A DNA stretch of 64,000 nucleotides from Flammeovirga sp. OC4 (GTDB lineage: Bacteria > Bacteroidota > Bacteroidia > Cytophagales > Flammeovirgaceae). Numbering within the stretch: the first letter of the stretch is position 1; each line of letters starts with the position of its first letter. Positions 44,084 through 53,636 of the stretch are shown one piece after another. The stretch spans positions 1-64,000 of the forward strand of contig NZ_JTAM01000037.1 in the NCBI RefSeq assembly GCF_000812565.1, in the 5' to 3' direction. Below the pieces are notes generated by a model. That model was not told the origin of the DNA. It did no database searches and saw nothing but the letters and a program-made list of their open reading frames with translations. A program made the position numbers and the translations under genes.

Positions 44084-44296
44084 TTACTTTACTGATTCTC
44101 GGATTTGTGTAGCTGCTGCTTGATCTAATTTACCGTCTAATAAATAGCCTTTCACATCAACGATTTTATTCTCTTGAAGTAATTTTAAATCCTCTTCTTT
44201 TAAAACATGCTTGAGAGTACAGATAAACTGATTCATGTCATATTCAAATTCCACGTCCTCAAGATTTGCTAACTTCAACTGACTTCCATGCTTCAT
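44084..44296 (-). CDS. Small hypothetical protein with start codon in a hairpin
   Basis: A 70-residue acidic protein (MKHGSQLKLANLEDVEFEYD start; ends AAATQIRESVK) of no known family. It has a helical centre (LKHVLKEEDLKLLQENKIVDV). The ATG at 44296 lies inside a 13-bp stem (44290-44302 with 44309-44321, one G-U pair) that belongs to the truncated mobile-element copy upstream, so initiation may depend on unfolding. A proper terminator follows the stop codon, which supports a real transcript. An alternative start is Met22 of this frame. Confidence 0.55.
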   Translation of the reverse strand: MKHGSQLKLANLEDVEFEYDMNQFICTLKHVLKEEDLKLLQENKIVDVKGYLLDGKLDQAAATQIRESVK

Positions 44297-44668
44297 TTTT
44301 GTCTTAACACAAAAACGAAGCAAAAAAGTCAAGGCTTTGAACGCAAAAGCTAAATTTCATTCCTCTCGCCTAAATGATTTTAAACTCGCTAAAGCTCAAA
44401 CAAGAAAATCATTTTTAACGGCTCAATCCATGAAATTCTTAACGCTTTTCCCTTCAAGGCCGAGGGAGATACTACTAAATGATGGTCTGATTACATGTCA
44501 AAAGACAAAAGTTTTTATTATAATCTTCTAAAATGTAGTGCCGTAGAAACGTTTTATTAAAACATCCTCGCGAACCACAACACACAACTATTTACGTACC
44601 CTACAAATCAGCAGAAATTTCACGATTTCTAAATGTTATAAATATTCGAAAACTTAGCTTACAATGTA
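44290..44668. mobile_element. Mobile element, copy C, truncated
   Basis: Same orientation as copy B. The right end is intact-like (ending CTTAGCTTACAATGTA at 44668, preceded by CGAATATT-type bases), and the central block with the AATGATTTT stem is conserved. The left terminal repeat is missing: the element stops at the CTTC hairpin, which now overlaps the start of the 70-residue gene. Its TTAA hairpin region (about 44480-44600) has been replaced by unrelated sequence. Confidence 0.7.
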
Positions 44669-44860
44669 TTCAGATATCGGTAATACTTGTTGTTTTTAAA
44701 TGTAGAAATAAGCCTTCATTATAATTATCCATGAAATTACAAGTTGTAACACTTATCTATAAATCATGAAAGATGAGGGCATTGAATTAAAAAAAGACGC
44801 TTAATAGCAAAAAATCTGATAAGATAATGCGAAGAAGTTACTTTTTGTTTCATATAAAAA
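44669..44860. other. Spacer with no recognised feature
   Basis: About 190 AT-rich bases between the truncated element and the next terminator; no gene or clear motif. Confidence 0.4.
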
Positions 44861-44888
44861 AAGGCCACTAACTTTCGTCAGCGACCTT
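44861..44888 (-). terminator. Terminator of the GDE-like gene
   Basis: On the minus strand a 12-bp stem with G-U pairs (44888-44877 with 44872-44861) closes a GAAA tetraloop and is followed directly by seven T. It lies ~20 bases beyond the stop codon at 44910. Confidence 0.8.
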
Positions 44889-44909
44889 CAAATCGTTAAG
44901 GGCTAATAT

Positions 44910-47252
44910 TTATTTTTTCTGAAACGTTTGTTTCATTGCTTCATATTCTTTGTCCATAGAAGGCTTACAGAATTGAGTTCCTTCAAAGATTTTGTCAGAG
45001 TTTTCTTGACGCTTTTGTAATTGCTCATCCAAATGCTCTTTCTTCAATTCTCTTTGTTTTCCATCAACACCAAAGACTGTCAATGTCAATTCTTTTTGAT
45101 CTCTTGTAACAAGTACCTTCTCTCCTGCTTTTACGTCGATCGCAATTGGTTGGAATAATGAATGCTCAAAACTTAATGTCACATCTTTTCCTTCCATTGT
45201 GTACGTATAAATTTCTACTTCTTTTTGACGCTCAAATTGACCTACTAATGTTCCTCCCATTAATTTCTCCTTATAAGAAACGTTGTTCAATTTAGAAGGC
45301 ATTCTTGGAGCAAGAACAATCGTATTTTCAATCGCATTAGGTCTTAAGCCTAAGAAGTATTGGTACCAAACTCTCAGTTGTTCTCCGTTTGACCAAGCTT
45401 GCATATAAGTACCTGTCAATTTAGGATAAGATTCACCTGGATGAGGGAATGCATCAGCATTTTCGTTCATACTACCAACTGCACCCATATCTAATGATTG
45501 CTCATTCATGTTTTCGAACAATTGGAAAGCAATATCAGGTTGACCACTTTCGATCATACGCTGCATTGCGTAGCCATTGTTCCACTGCCAAATTGTACCA
45601 TTGTGATAAGCGGCATCTTTATGGTAATGCTCCCACGCAAGGTGATAAGGGTGGAAATTAGGATCTTCTTGGCTTAATGATGCTACACCCCAAGGGTATA
45701 CTAAGTGCTCCCAGATTTCACGCGTTAATTCCATTTTCTTGACATCGTCTGTCATAAAGTCCATAGCAAATAATTGGTTAGGACGGAATTGGAAGTCCGG
45801 TTGGTCGTCGTGATCAATACGGTCAGCCATATAAGCATGTGAATCGTCAAAGAAATCTTTGTTGAAGTTGGCTTGTACCTTATCCGCGATTTTTTGCCAA
45901 CGCTTCATATCGCTGATATGGTTTGTTTCTTTTGCACAATAGATCGCTGCATTTAATTGCTTGAACCATAATGCTTGAATATCATTGGCGTAGCTACCTC
46001 TTGGTGAATATGGAACGTGATCAGGCTCTCTTCTAGCATCCATCCAAGTGTCTGCATCTTCATGCGTTAAGTAACCTTTTTTGTTTACCCAGTTTTTCAA
46101 TGCACCATCCACACTTCTTTTTACCGTTGGGTACATTTCTTTAATCAATGAATTATCACCAGAATATTGGATATAATCTAATAATTCAAAGATAAAACGT
46201 GGAGTACCGTCCGTAGTATGGTAGTTTAGAGATTCCATTTTTACGATGTTAGGAATTCTACCATAATACTTTGAAGTTGATTTTTTGTCTTGAACATCAG
46301 CAAAAGAAAGTAAGATTTTCTTTGCCACTTCAGTCTCACCTAATACTAAAGTACCGCCCGGTAATGAAATAAATGTATCTCTACCCCAGTATTCATTGAA
46401 CCAAGGAATACCTGCATAGATACCATAACCCCTTTGGTGTGTCACCATTTCGTCCATTGTCAATGTCAACCACATTAACGCTTTATCGAAGTGAGGATCC
46501 TCTGTTTTGATGGCTGTATTTTCAGTAATTAACTGCGTCATGCGGTCTGTACGCTCTTGCAACCACTCTCCATGTTGTGTTCTTGCTTGTTGGATTAAAG
46601 CTAAACCTTCTTCTTTTGTCTTTGCATATGAAATATAGAAACCACCTTTCCCTGAAGCAGTTACTTTAGCATTACCTTCTTTATCAATTTGTTCATTGTG
46701 CGAAGGTGCCACTACAACAAAATGATCTTTTGATTCTGAGGGTACAAAATAAGAAGCATATTGATCTCTGCTGTCTAATTTGATTTGATCACCCGTCACT
46801 GTAAGGTTCGTTTCCGATCCTTTTACGCCATGAAAATCAACATAAATAACATCCTGATCATCAAAAAGTATTACTCTTTCTGTACCTTGAGCAGTAGCTC
46901 TTTGTAAATAATGAGGGAACACTTCTACTTTTGCATTGGCACGGTCAAAAGGTTGTCCATCAATCGTAAGATCATAATCCGTCAAAATTCTCTTTTGACC
47001 AATATTCCATCCATTAAACCAACTGTACAACTCACTATTTAAAACGTGTGTTTGAGTCTGAAAATAAGCACTTCTTTTATTAGTATAAGTCACAACTCTG
47101 TTCTCCGCAGCAGCAACGTCTACTTTCAATTCCTGTAACACTTCATCTTTCACAGCTTCTTTTGCTGTAAATTTGTGTTCATTATTTTCTTTAGCACACC
47201 CATAGAAAAGTGTCAAGGCGAGAAGTATAAATGTACTTTTTAAAATCCTCAT
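44910..47252 (-). CDS. Amylo-alpha-1,6-glucosidase-like (GDE_C) lipoprotein
   Basis: A 780-residue lipoprotein (Cys19, LFYGC). The C-terminal (alpha/alpha)6 barrel (~260-690) resembles glycogen-debranching GDE_C / amylo-alpha-1,6-glucosidase proteins: YAGIPWFNEYWGRDTFISLPGG, the likely catalytic segment LTHEDADTWMDARRE, YHNGTIWQWNNGYAMQRMI and the WSNGEQLRVWYQ end. A beta-sandwich domain precedes it. With a lipid anchor it acts outside the cytoplasm, so glycogen is an unlikely substrate; related GH63/GH133-like enzymes act on other alpha-glycans. It is divergent from a GH38 alpha-mannosidase, which suggests both serve one alpha-linked glycan. Confidence 0.75.
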   Translation of the reverse strand: MRILKSTFILLALTLFYGCAKENNEHKFTAKEAVKDEVLQELKVDVAAAENRVVTYTNKRSAYFQTQTHVLNSELYSWFNGWNIGQKRILTDYDLTIDGQPFDRANAKVEVFPHYLQRATAQGTERVILFDDQDVIYVDFHGVKGSETNLTVTGDQIKLDSRDQYASYFVPSESKDHFVVVAPSHNEQIDKEGNAKVTASGKGGFYISYAKTKEEGLALIQQARTQHGEWLQERTDRMTQLITENTAIKTEDPHFDKALMWLTLTMDEMVTHQRGYGIYAGIPWFNEYWGRDTFISLPGGTLVLGETEVAKKILLSFADVQDKKSTSKYYGRIPNIVKMESLNYHTTDGTPRFIFELLDYIQYSGDNSLIKEMYPTVKRSVDGALKNWVNKKGYLTHEDADTWMDARREPDHVPYSPRGSYANDIQALWFKQLNAAIYCAKETNHISDMKRWQKIADKVQANFNKDFFDDSHAYMADRIDHDDQPDFQFRPNQLFAMDFMTDDVKKMELTREIWEHLVYPWGVASLSQEDPNFHPYHLAWEHYHKDAAYHNGTIWQWNNGYAMQRMIESGQPDIAFQLFENMNEQSLDMGAVGSMNENADAFPHPGESYPKLTGTYMQAWSNGEQLRVWYQYFLGLRPNAIENTIVLAPRMPSKLNNVSYKEKLMGGTLVGQFERQKEVEIYTYTMEGKDVTLSFEHSLFQPIAIDVKAGEKVLVTRDQKELTLTVFGVDGKQRELKKEHLDEQLQKRQENSDKIFEGTQFCKPSMDKEYEAMKQTFQKK

Positions 47253-47623
47253 TATTATTTAGTTAATCTTGTAAATCTTGTGATAAGAATTTGACTCATT
47301 TTCACGCAATACTATCATTAATGTTTCTCTAAGTTAACAATTGTTCATAGGTCACAAAATGATTTCTATTTTATTAATAATTACTGATTATGAGGTGTTA
47401 TTGGAATTATTTCATGAAATCTTGGATAGATGAAATATATAAAGCACTAATGAACAGTATTTTACAAAGTAATTCAATTAAAACTTAAAATAAGTAAATT
47501 TTAAATTTAAATCGGTTGAGATGCTTTTTGTTAATAATTCCTGCTTAACATAAAATAAATGTACTTTCTACACACGATTCACCATCTTTATGTTCATATG
47601 TTTAAACTTAATGATTAACTGGA
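47253..47623. promoter_or_regulatory. Divergent promoter region, GDE-like and GH38 genes
   Basis: About 370 AT-rich bases must hold promoters for both directions. The best -7 candidate for the GH38 gene is TATGTTTA (about 47597-47604), one base off TAnnTTTG. No dyad symmetry clear enough to call an operator. Confidence 0.35.
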
Positions 47624-50600
47624 ATGAATCAACTTAACTACAAACACTTTTGGGTAATGCTTTTAAGTATTATCACAATACAATTTAGCTATGGACAAGA
47701 GAAGATTTTTTTAAAGGGCTACACCGACTATATCAACGGTGATATCATGCCCTATAAATCTCCCCAGGAAGATGCCAATCAAGCCATGTTGGTGAGATGT
47801 ACTGAAGGGAAAAACGAAATGGAATGGGAAGCGGAAGCAGTACCTACCTCTTTTAATGGTGAATACGTTGAATATGGCGTCATCATGGGTGTAGATATTG
47901 ACAGAGCACAGTATGAATTTGATTTTTATATTAATGACAAAAAATACTTTACTTTTAAAGCTCCCGAAGAAAGCATCCTCCAAGATGTAAAAGCAGAGGG
48001 ACCTAATGGTTCTCAACTGACTTTTAAAGGAACAATGATCGATGCCTACAGTGATATGTTTGGGTATGGATTCTTGAAAATTAAAGCAGAAGATTTGCCA
48101 AAAGGTCAACCTGTAAAAATGAAAGTAGTTGCTCCAAGCATCGGTAAATCAAGCTGGTTTATGATGTTCAAATATGGAGTGGATGGTAATGTAAGCTGGA
48201 AACAAGAACCTGCGGTGATCAAATCTGCAAAAGGTCCTCAACAGCAATTAAGAACAACCATCTTACACTACGGTGATCCTGTAAAAGCGACCATCACAGC
48301 GGGTAAATCAAAAGAAAAAGTAACGCTAAATGTTGGAGCAAACGTATTTAGAATCAACATTCCAAAAATCGAAGAAACAACTTCTGTCCCCGTTAAAGTT
48401 ACGGTAGGCAAAACGATTTTGGACGAGCAAACATTGGAAGTAGATCCTGTAAAACCTTATACGGTTTATCTATTACACCACTCACATGTTGATATTGGCT
48501 ATACGCATACACAAGATGAAGTAGAAAAAATGCAATGGGACAACTTGGATGATGCTGTAATGATGAGTCAAAAAACAGCTGATTATCCTGAAGGTTCTCA
48601 ATTCAAGTGGAGCGTGGAAGTTATGTGGGCAGTGGAAAGCTACCTTAAAAATACTACTCCTGAGAAGCGAAAAGCATTTATGGAGGCAGTGAAAAACGGT
48701 TCTATAGAATTGAATGGTCTTTACGGTAACATGTTGACAGGTCTATCAAACCCACAAGAATTGGTAGAGTCTACTTTTGATGCATTACAAGTGGCCAATG
48801 AAACGGATACCAACTTAGAGTCGGCAATGATTACTGACGTTCCTGGTTACACTTGGGGATTGGTGCCAGTTTTAGCACATTCAGGAGTAAAATATCTTTC
48901 AGCAGGTACAAATGTATTCCACAGAATTGGTGGTACAATTTCTACTTGGGGTGACCGTCCATTCTATTGGTCTTCTCCTTCAGGTGAAGAAAAAGTAATG
49001 GTATGGGTACATGAAAAAGGATACAGTCATTTCCACACTGGTTTAGGTTTTACTGATTTGAAAGTCTTATTGACACCAAAATCTGTTTTTGATTACTTAA
49101 ATGAATTGAATGAAAGAACATATCCTTATGATATCACAACGCTACGTTATACTGTAGGTTCAGACAATGGTCCTGTGGATCAAGGCATTTCTGAAACGGT
49201 AAAGGAATGGAACGATACGTATGAAACACCAAAAGTAATGTTGTCTACTACAACTGAATCTTTCAAAGCATTTGAGGAAAAGTATGGTGATCAACTTCCT
49301 GTAGTAAAAGGAGATTTCACTCCTTATTGGGAAGACGGTGCTGGATCAACTTCTGCTGAAACTGCTTTAGTGAGAAATGCATCAGAGAAACTTTCTCAAG
49401 CGATGACAATTATGTCATTAAACGGTGCTGATATTCCAAATGCAACGTTCGAGCAAGCTTGGAGATACGTTTTACTATACAACGAACATACATGGGGTGC
49501 TTACAACTCTATCTCAGAACCTGAGGCGGATTTCGTTCATTCTCAATGGGCCGTAAAACAATCTTTCGCGATCAAAGCGGATTCAATTGCGGATGAATTA
49601 TTAGAAAGAGCATTAGCGATTGGTGAAAAGACAAAAGGTATTTTATTGACCAATACATTGAACTGGGACCGTTCTGAATTAGTAAAATTAAGTGCTGAGA
49701 AAACTTCAAATGGTGATTATATCACAGATCAAGATGGAAAATACTACCCTACTCAGCGTTTGAGTAACGGTGAATTGGCGGTTTATGTAGATCACTTACC
49801 AGCTTATGGTCAGTTGGAATTATTCTCAACTGCTGAAATGAAATGCAGTAAAGAATGTAAGAAATGCAAGGACTGTAAAAACTGTAAGAAGTGTAAAGGT
49901 CAAAAAGCATTGAAAGTAGCTGATAATACAATTGAGAACGATTTCATCAAATTAGAAATCAATGCTGAAAATGGTAGCGTAGCTTCACTTTTTGATAAAG
50001 TAAGAAAGAAAGAACTTTCGGATAACACTGAATTAAAAGGACTGAATGACTACTATTATGTGGCTGGAAGAAATCCTAAAGCTCCATTAACTACATCAAA
50101 TGATATTCAAATCAAATGGTTAGAAAAAGGTGACTTAGTTAGCATTATTGAAGTGAGTTCATCTGCTCCAGGCACTGAAGAATGGAAGCGTACTTTCGAG
50201 GTTAATGCTTATTCAGAGGTAGTGGAAATTGATAATCAGATCAACAAAACCAATGTATATGATCCTGAAGGTGTTCATATTGCATTCCCTTTCAATGTCA
50301 ATAATGGAACTGTGAGAATTGACGCTCCGTTTGGTGAGTATATTCCTGAAAAAGAACAATTACAAGGTTCATGTAAAAACTACTTCACTGTACAACGCTA
50401 TGCAGACGTTTCAAACCTTGATCACGGTGTCACTTGGGTTACTCCTGATGCTCCAATGATTGAGTTAGGGGAAATTACAACGGATGCATTATCGTACGGT
50501 TGGATTCAAGAAGTAAAGCCTACTCAAACGATTTATGCTTATTTAATGAATAACTATTGGGAAACCAACTATAAAGCTTCTCAAGAAGGTTGGCATTCAT

Positions 50601-50974
50601 TCCGTTTTATGCTAAGACCTCACGGTGCTTATGTTTCTACTGATGCTAAAAAGTTCAGTATGGCAGTAGCTCAGCCGGTCTTAATTTCTGAAAATGCAAA
50701 CGACAACTACACTGCATTTATTCAGCCTACGGCAAATGATCTAATCATCACTGCTTCGAGACCAATGGATCAAGAGCATGTTTTATTGACGGTATTAAAT
50801 GCCAACGCCGGTGATTCTGTTTTGGAATGGACTTCTTCAGATAAAGTGGAGGAAGTATACCTTTCAAATATCAATGGTGACAATATGGGCTCATTCCAAC
50901 AAGGTGAAAATATCCCAGGCTGGGGTGTTAGATTCTTATTGGTGAAAGTAAATGGTGAGAGTGCTTCTAGGTAA
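47624..50974 (+). CDS. GH38 alpha-mannosidase with a Cys-rich insert
   Basis: A 1116-residue exported enzyme. Signal peptide ends near FSYGQ (~25); ~250 residues of N-terminal beta domains come first. The GH38 catalytic domain starts at LLHHSHVDIGYTHTQ, giving metal ligands His288 and Asp290; the likely nucleophile is Asp405 in MITDVPGYTWG. C-terminal beta domains follow (~690-1116). Family 38 enzymes are retaining, metal-dependent alpha-mannosidases. An unusual insert, Cys741 to Cys757 (CxxxC then four CxxC steps; six Cys, otherwise Lys-rich), sits between the two halves. It is divergent from the GDE-like gene and upstream of a sulfatase. Ends at a strong terminator. Confidence 0.88.
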   Translation: MNQLNYKHFWVMLLSIITIQFSYGQEKIFLKGYTDYINGDIMPYKSPQEDANQAMLVRCTEGKNEMEWEAEAVPTSFNGEYVEYGVIMGVDIDRAQYEFDFYINDKKYFTFKAPEESILQDVKAEGPNGSQLTFKGTMIDAYSDMFGYGFLKIKAEDLPKGQPVKMKVVAPSIGKSSWFMMFKYGVDGNVSWKQEPAVIKSAKGPQQQLRTTILHYGDPVKATITAGKSKEKVTLNVGANVFRINIPKIEETTSVPVKVTVGKTILDEQTLEVDPVKPYTVYLLHHSHVDIGYTHTQDEVEKMQWDNLDDAVMMSQKTADYPEGSQFKWSVEVMWAVESYLKNTTPEKRKAFMEAVKNGSIELNGLYGNMLTGLSNPQELVESTFDALQVANETDTNLESAMITDVPGYTWGLVPVLAHSGVKYLSAGTNVFHRIGGTISTWGDRPFYWSSPSGEEKVMVWVHEKGYSHFHTGLGFTDLKVLLTPKSVFDYLNELNERTYPYDITTLRYTVGSDNGPVDQGISETVKEWNDTYETPKVMLSTTTESFKAFEEKYGDQLPVVKGDFTPYWEDGAGSTSAETALVRNASEKLSQAMTIMSLNGADIPNATFEQAWRYVLLYNEHTWGAYNSISEPEADFVHSQWAVKQSFAIKADSIADELLERALAIGEKTKGILLTNTLNWDRSELVKLSAEKTSNGDYITDQDGKYYPTQRLSNGELAVYVDHLPAYGQLELFSTAEMKCSKECKKCKDCKNCKKCKGQKALKVADNTIENDFIKLEINAENGSVASLFDKVRKKELSDNTELKGLNDYYYVAGRNPKAPLTTSNDIQIKWLEKGDLVSIIEVSSSAPGTEEWKRTFEVNAYSEVVEIDNQINKTNVYDPEGVHIAFPFNVNNGTVRIDAPFGEYIPEKEQLQGSCKNYFTVQRYADVSNLDHGVTWVTPDAPMIELGEITTDALSYGWIQEVKPTQTIYAYLMNNYWETNYKASQEGWHSFRFMLRPHGAYVSTDAKKFSMAVAQPVLISENANDNYTAFIQPTANDLIITASRPMDQEHVLLTVLNANAGDSVLEWTSSDKVEEVYLSNINGDNMGSFQQGENIPGWGVRFLLVKVNGESASR

Positions 50975-50994
50975 ATAACCAAGTAAAAATCTGG

Positions 50995-51046
50995 AACAAC
51001 CCTCTCATAGGCGTGAAATAACGTCAATGAGAGGGTTGTTTTTTAT
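50995..51046 (+). terminator. Terminator of the GH38 gene
   Basis: A perfect 14-bp stem, AACAACCCTCTCAT (50995-51008) with its complement at 51027-51040, followed by TTTTAT; 20 bases past the stop codon. Confidence 0.85.
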
Positions 51047-51153
51047 CTATTAATCCTATCCAATATCATAATCAAATTAGAACAAAACATTCAATTAATC
51101 ACCTAAAAAAGAACATATCAATAAACAAAAACCATCAATTATGACTGTTATTT

Positions 51154-51208
51154 ACCAATGAATAACTTTTTTATTCTAGTTACTAAAGCGTAAATCATCT
51201 CACCTTTG
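51154..51208 (+). promoter_or_regulatory. Promoter and operator of sulfatase paralogue 1
   Basis: ACCAAT (51154-51159) lies exactly 47 bases before the -7-like box CACCTTTG (51201-51208), and the ATG follows 22 bases after that. A GAATAA/TTATTC inverted repeat begins right after ACCAAT. The same spacing is found upstream of the two other sulfatase paralogues. Confidence 0.6.
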
Positions 51209-51230
51209 TGAAGTAACAAATATTGATAAG

Positions 51231-53576
51231 ATGAATATTCGAAAAAAGATAAGTATTGCACTTTTATCTGTAATCGTTCCATTTACTTCACAAGCGCAAC
51301 AAGTGAAAGGACTTACAGTTCATGAATCGGAGGATTCTCCAACTAAGCAATTAAATTTCAGAGAAAATAAATTAGATGAAGCTCCCAATATCGTCCTCGT
51401 ATTGTTGGATGATGTTGGGTATGCTCAAATGGGGCATATGGGTGGACAAATTGAGACACCTGCATTTGACGAAGTAGCAGATAAAGGTTTAACCTACAGT
51501 CGTTTCCATACCACTGCCTTATGTTCTCCGACTAGAGCCGCTTTACTCACAGGACGAAATCACCATAAAGCAGAAACAGGTGCAATTATGGAAGTTGGTA
51601 CAGGTAATGACGGTTATACGACATTACTTCCTCAAGAAGTCGGTTCTTTTGCCAAAGTGCTTCAACAAAAAGGGTATTCTACTTCTTGGTATGGTAAAAA
51701 CCATAACGTTCCCAACTGGGAGTCATCATTTACGGGACCTTTTGATCGTTGGCCAAATGATTTAGGATTTGATTATTTCTATGGTTTCTTAGGTGGCGAT
51801 ACGGATCAATTCCACCCAGCCTTAGTAGAAGACCGTAAAAGAATCACTGCTCCTGATACAAATGCAGATGGTTCTGAATATCATATCACTACGGATATGG
51901 CGGATAAAGCAATCAATTATATTCAGTCTGTCAATGCCGTAGCACCTGACAAACCTTTCTTTGTCTACTTTTCTCCTGGAGCAGTTCATGCACCACACCA
52001 AGCACCAAAGGAATACATTGAAAAGTATAAAGGAAGATTTGATGAAGGATGGGATGTCTACAGAGAAAATGTATTCAATAACATGAAAGCAAAAGGAATC
52101 ATTCCTGCTGATACAGAATTAACACCACGTCCTGAATCACTACCTGCTTGGAACACCTTAAATGAGGAACAAAAAATGGTTTATGCACGCATGATGGAAG
52201 TATTTGCTGCATTTACAGATCATACAGACGCACAAGTGAAACGTGTATACGATGCCATTGAAGATATGGGTAAAATGGACAATACCATCTTTATCTATAT
52301 TGCTGGTGACAATGGTGCTTCTGCTGAAGGTGGAATGGATGGTTTATTAAATGAAATGGCTTACTTCAATGGTTTTCCAGAAAAATGGGAAGACAAAGTG
52401 GAAGCTGTAAAAACGAACCGTTTAGGAACAGAAGATTATTTTAACCATATGCCTGCCGCTTGGGCTTGGGCTGTCAATTCTCCTTACCAATGGTCAAAGC
52501 AAATCGCTTCACATTTAGGTGGTGTTAGAAATGCAATGGCAATCTCTTATCCAAAAGGAATTGAAGGAAGAGGTGAAGTAAGAACTCAGTTTTCTCATGT
52601 AACTGATATTGCACCTACTATTCTTGAAGTAGCAGGTTTAGAAATGCCAAAACAAATTGATGGACATACTCAAGTTCCTTTTGATGGTCAATCTTTAGTG
52701 TATTCGTTTAATGACGAAAAAGCTTCAGAACAACATACCACTCAGTACTTTGAGATTATTGGTAACTTAGGCATCTATCATGATGGCTGGTGGGCTGGAG
52801 CACTACGCACTATCCCTTGGTTGTATGACTCTGAAGATGTTTCTATCACAGACATGGAGTGGGAATTATATGACTTGAATTCTGATTTCTCTCAATCAAA
52901 AAACATGGCAAAAGAAATGCCCGAGAAGTTAGAATACATGAAATATCTGTTCTTTGCTGAAGCCGCTAAAGCCAATGCTCTTCCAATTGATGACCGCAGA
53001 GCAGAACGCTTCAGAAGTACTTTCCGTCCTTCTTTAACGGCAGGTCAGACTACTTTTAATTACCCTAATGGTTTAAGACTTCCTGAAGGAGCAACTCCTT
53101 TTACTAAATTCCAATCCCATACATTAGAAGCTTCTATTCAACCTTACAAAAAAGGTGATCAAGGGGTATTCATCACGCAAGGCGGTCGTTTTGCAGGATT
53201 CGTACTTAGAGTCGATAAAGCAGGATATGTTTATTATGAATATAGTAATACTGTTAATCAGTTCACTATAAAATCTAATGTTAGGGTTAAGCCAGGAACA
53301 ACCAATATTTCAGCTAAAGTAGTGATGGATGCGAAAAAACCATATACTCCTTCTACAGTGACTTTATTTGCTGAAGGTAAAAAAATTGGTGAAGGCAGAA
53401 TAGGTAAAACTGTTCCAAACTTATTCTCTCTAGATGAAACTATGGATATCGGGCAAGATACAGGAACTCCAGTAACTGATAATTATAAAGTGAAAGGTTC
53501 TAAGTACACTGGTATTTTAAACAAAGTGACATTAGAACTAATTAACGAGTTTAAAGATAATACTATTACAAAATAA
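51231..53576 (+). CDS. S1-family sulfatase, paralogue 1
   Basis: A 781-residue exported arylsulfatase. Signal peptide ends near TSQAQ (~23); the mature start VKGLTVHESEDSPTKQLNFRE is nearly invariant among the three paralogues. The formylglycine site is CSPTR (Cys98-Arg102), with metal residues in LLDDVGYAQMGHMGG (Asp60, Asp61) and IAGDNGASAEGG. The size and the C-terminal ~200 residues (GDQGVFITQGGRFAGFVLRVDKAGYVYYEY) match the long arylsulfatase type with a LamG-like tail. The substrate is unknown. Its 3' end is convergent with an AraC gene, with a terminator stem overlapping that gene's stop codon. Confidence 0.92.
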   Translation: MNIRKKISIALLSVIVPFTSQAQQVKGLTVHESEDSPTKQLNFRENKLDEAPNIVLVLLDDVGYAQMGHMGGQIETPAFDEVADKGLTYSRFHTTALCSPTRAALLTGRNHHKAETGAIMEVGTGNDGYTTLLPQEVGSFAKVLQQKGYSTSWYGKNHNVPNWESSFTGPFDRWPNDLGFDYFYGFLGGDTDQFHPALVEDRKRITAPDTNADGSEYHITTDMADKAINYIQSVNAVAPDKPFFVYFSPGAVHAPHQAPKEYIEKYKGRFDEGWDVYRENVFNNMKAKGIIPADTELTPRPESLPAWNTLNEEQKMVYARMMEVFAAFTDHTDAQVKRVYDAIEDMGKMDNTIFIYIAGDNGASAEGGMDGLLNEMAYFNGFPEKWEDKVEAVKTNRLGTEDYFNHMPAAWAWAVNSPYQWSKQIASHLGGVRNAMAISYPKGIEGRGEVRTQFSHVTDIAPTILEVAGLEMPKQIDGHTQVPFDGQSLVYSFNDEKASEQHTTQYFEIIGNLGIYHDGWWAGALRTIPWLYDSEDVSITDMEWELYDLNSDFSQSKNMAKEMPEKLEYMKYLFFAEAAKANALPIDDRRAERFRSTFRPSLTAGQTTFNYPNGLRLPEGATPFTKFQSHTLEASIQPYKKGDQGVFITQGGRFAGFVLRVDKAGYVYYEYSNTVNQFTIKSNVRVKPGTTNISAKVVMDAKKPYTPSTVTLFAEGKKIGEGRIGKTVPNLFSLDETMDIGQDTGTPVTDNYKVKGSKYTGILNKVTLELINEFKDNTITK

Positions 53577-53610
53577 TAACCCACGTATTTGTAACAAATA
53601 ATGTAGATAA

Positions 53611-53636
53611 GTCAGCGGGCCTCCTGCTGACTTTTT
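53611..53636 (+). terminator. Terminator embedded in the end of an AraC gene
   Basis: GTCAGCGGG (53611-53619) pairs with CCTGCTGAC (53623-53631; one mismatch), followed by TTTTTCTT on the plus strand. It ends the sulfatase 1 transcript while also encoding the last residues of the convergent AraC protein. Confidence 0.65.

Noticed and set aside
44337-44531. A 64-codon open frame on the plus strand within mobile element copy C.
   Set aside because: The corresponding stretch in copies A, B and D is broken by stops or indels, while the hairpins are kept; the conserved thing is structure, not protein.
47711-48109. A 132-codon antisense frame inside the GH38 gene.
   Set aside because: It lies wholly within a well-supported coding region on the other strand, and has biased residue composition with no motif.
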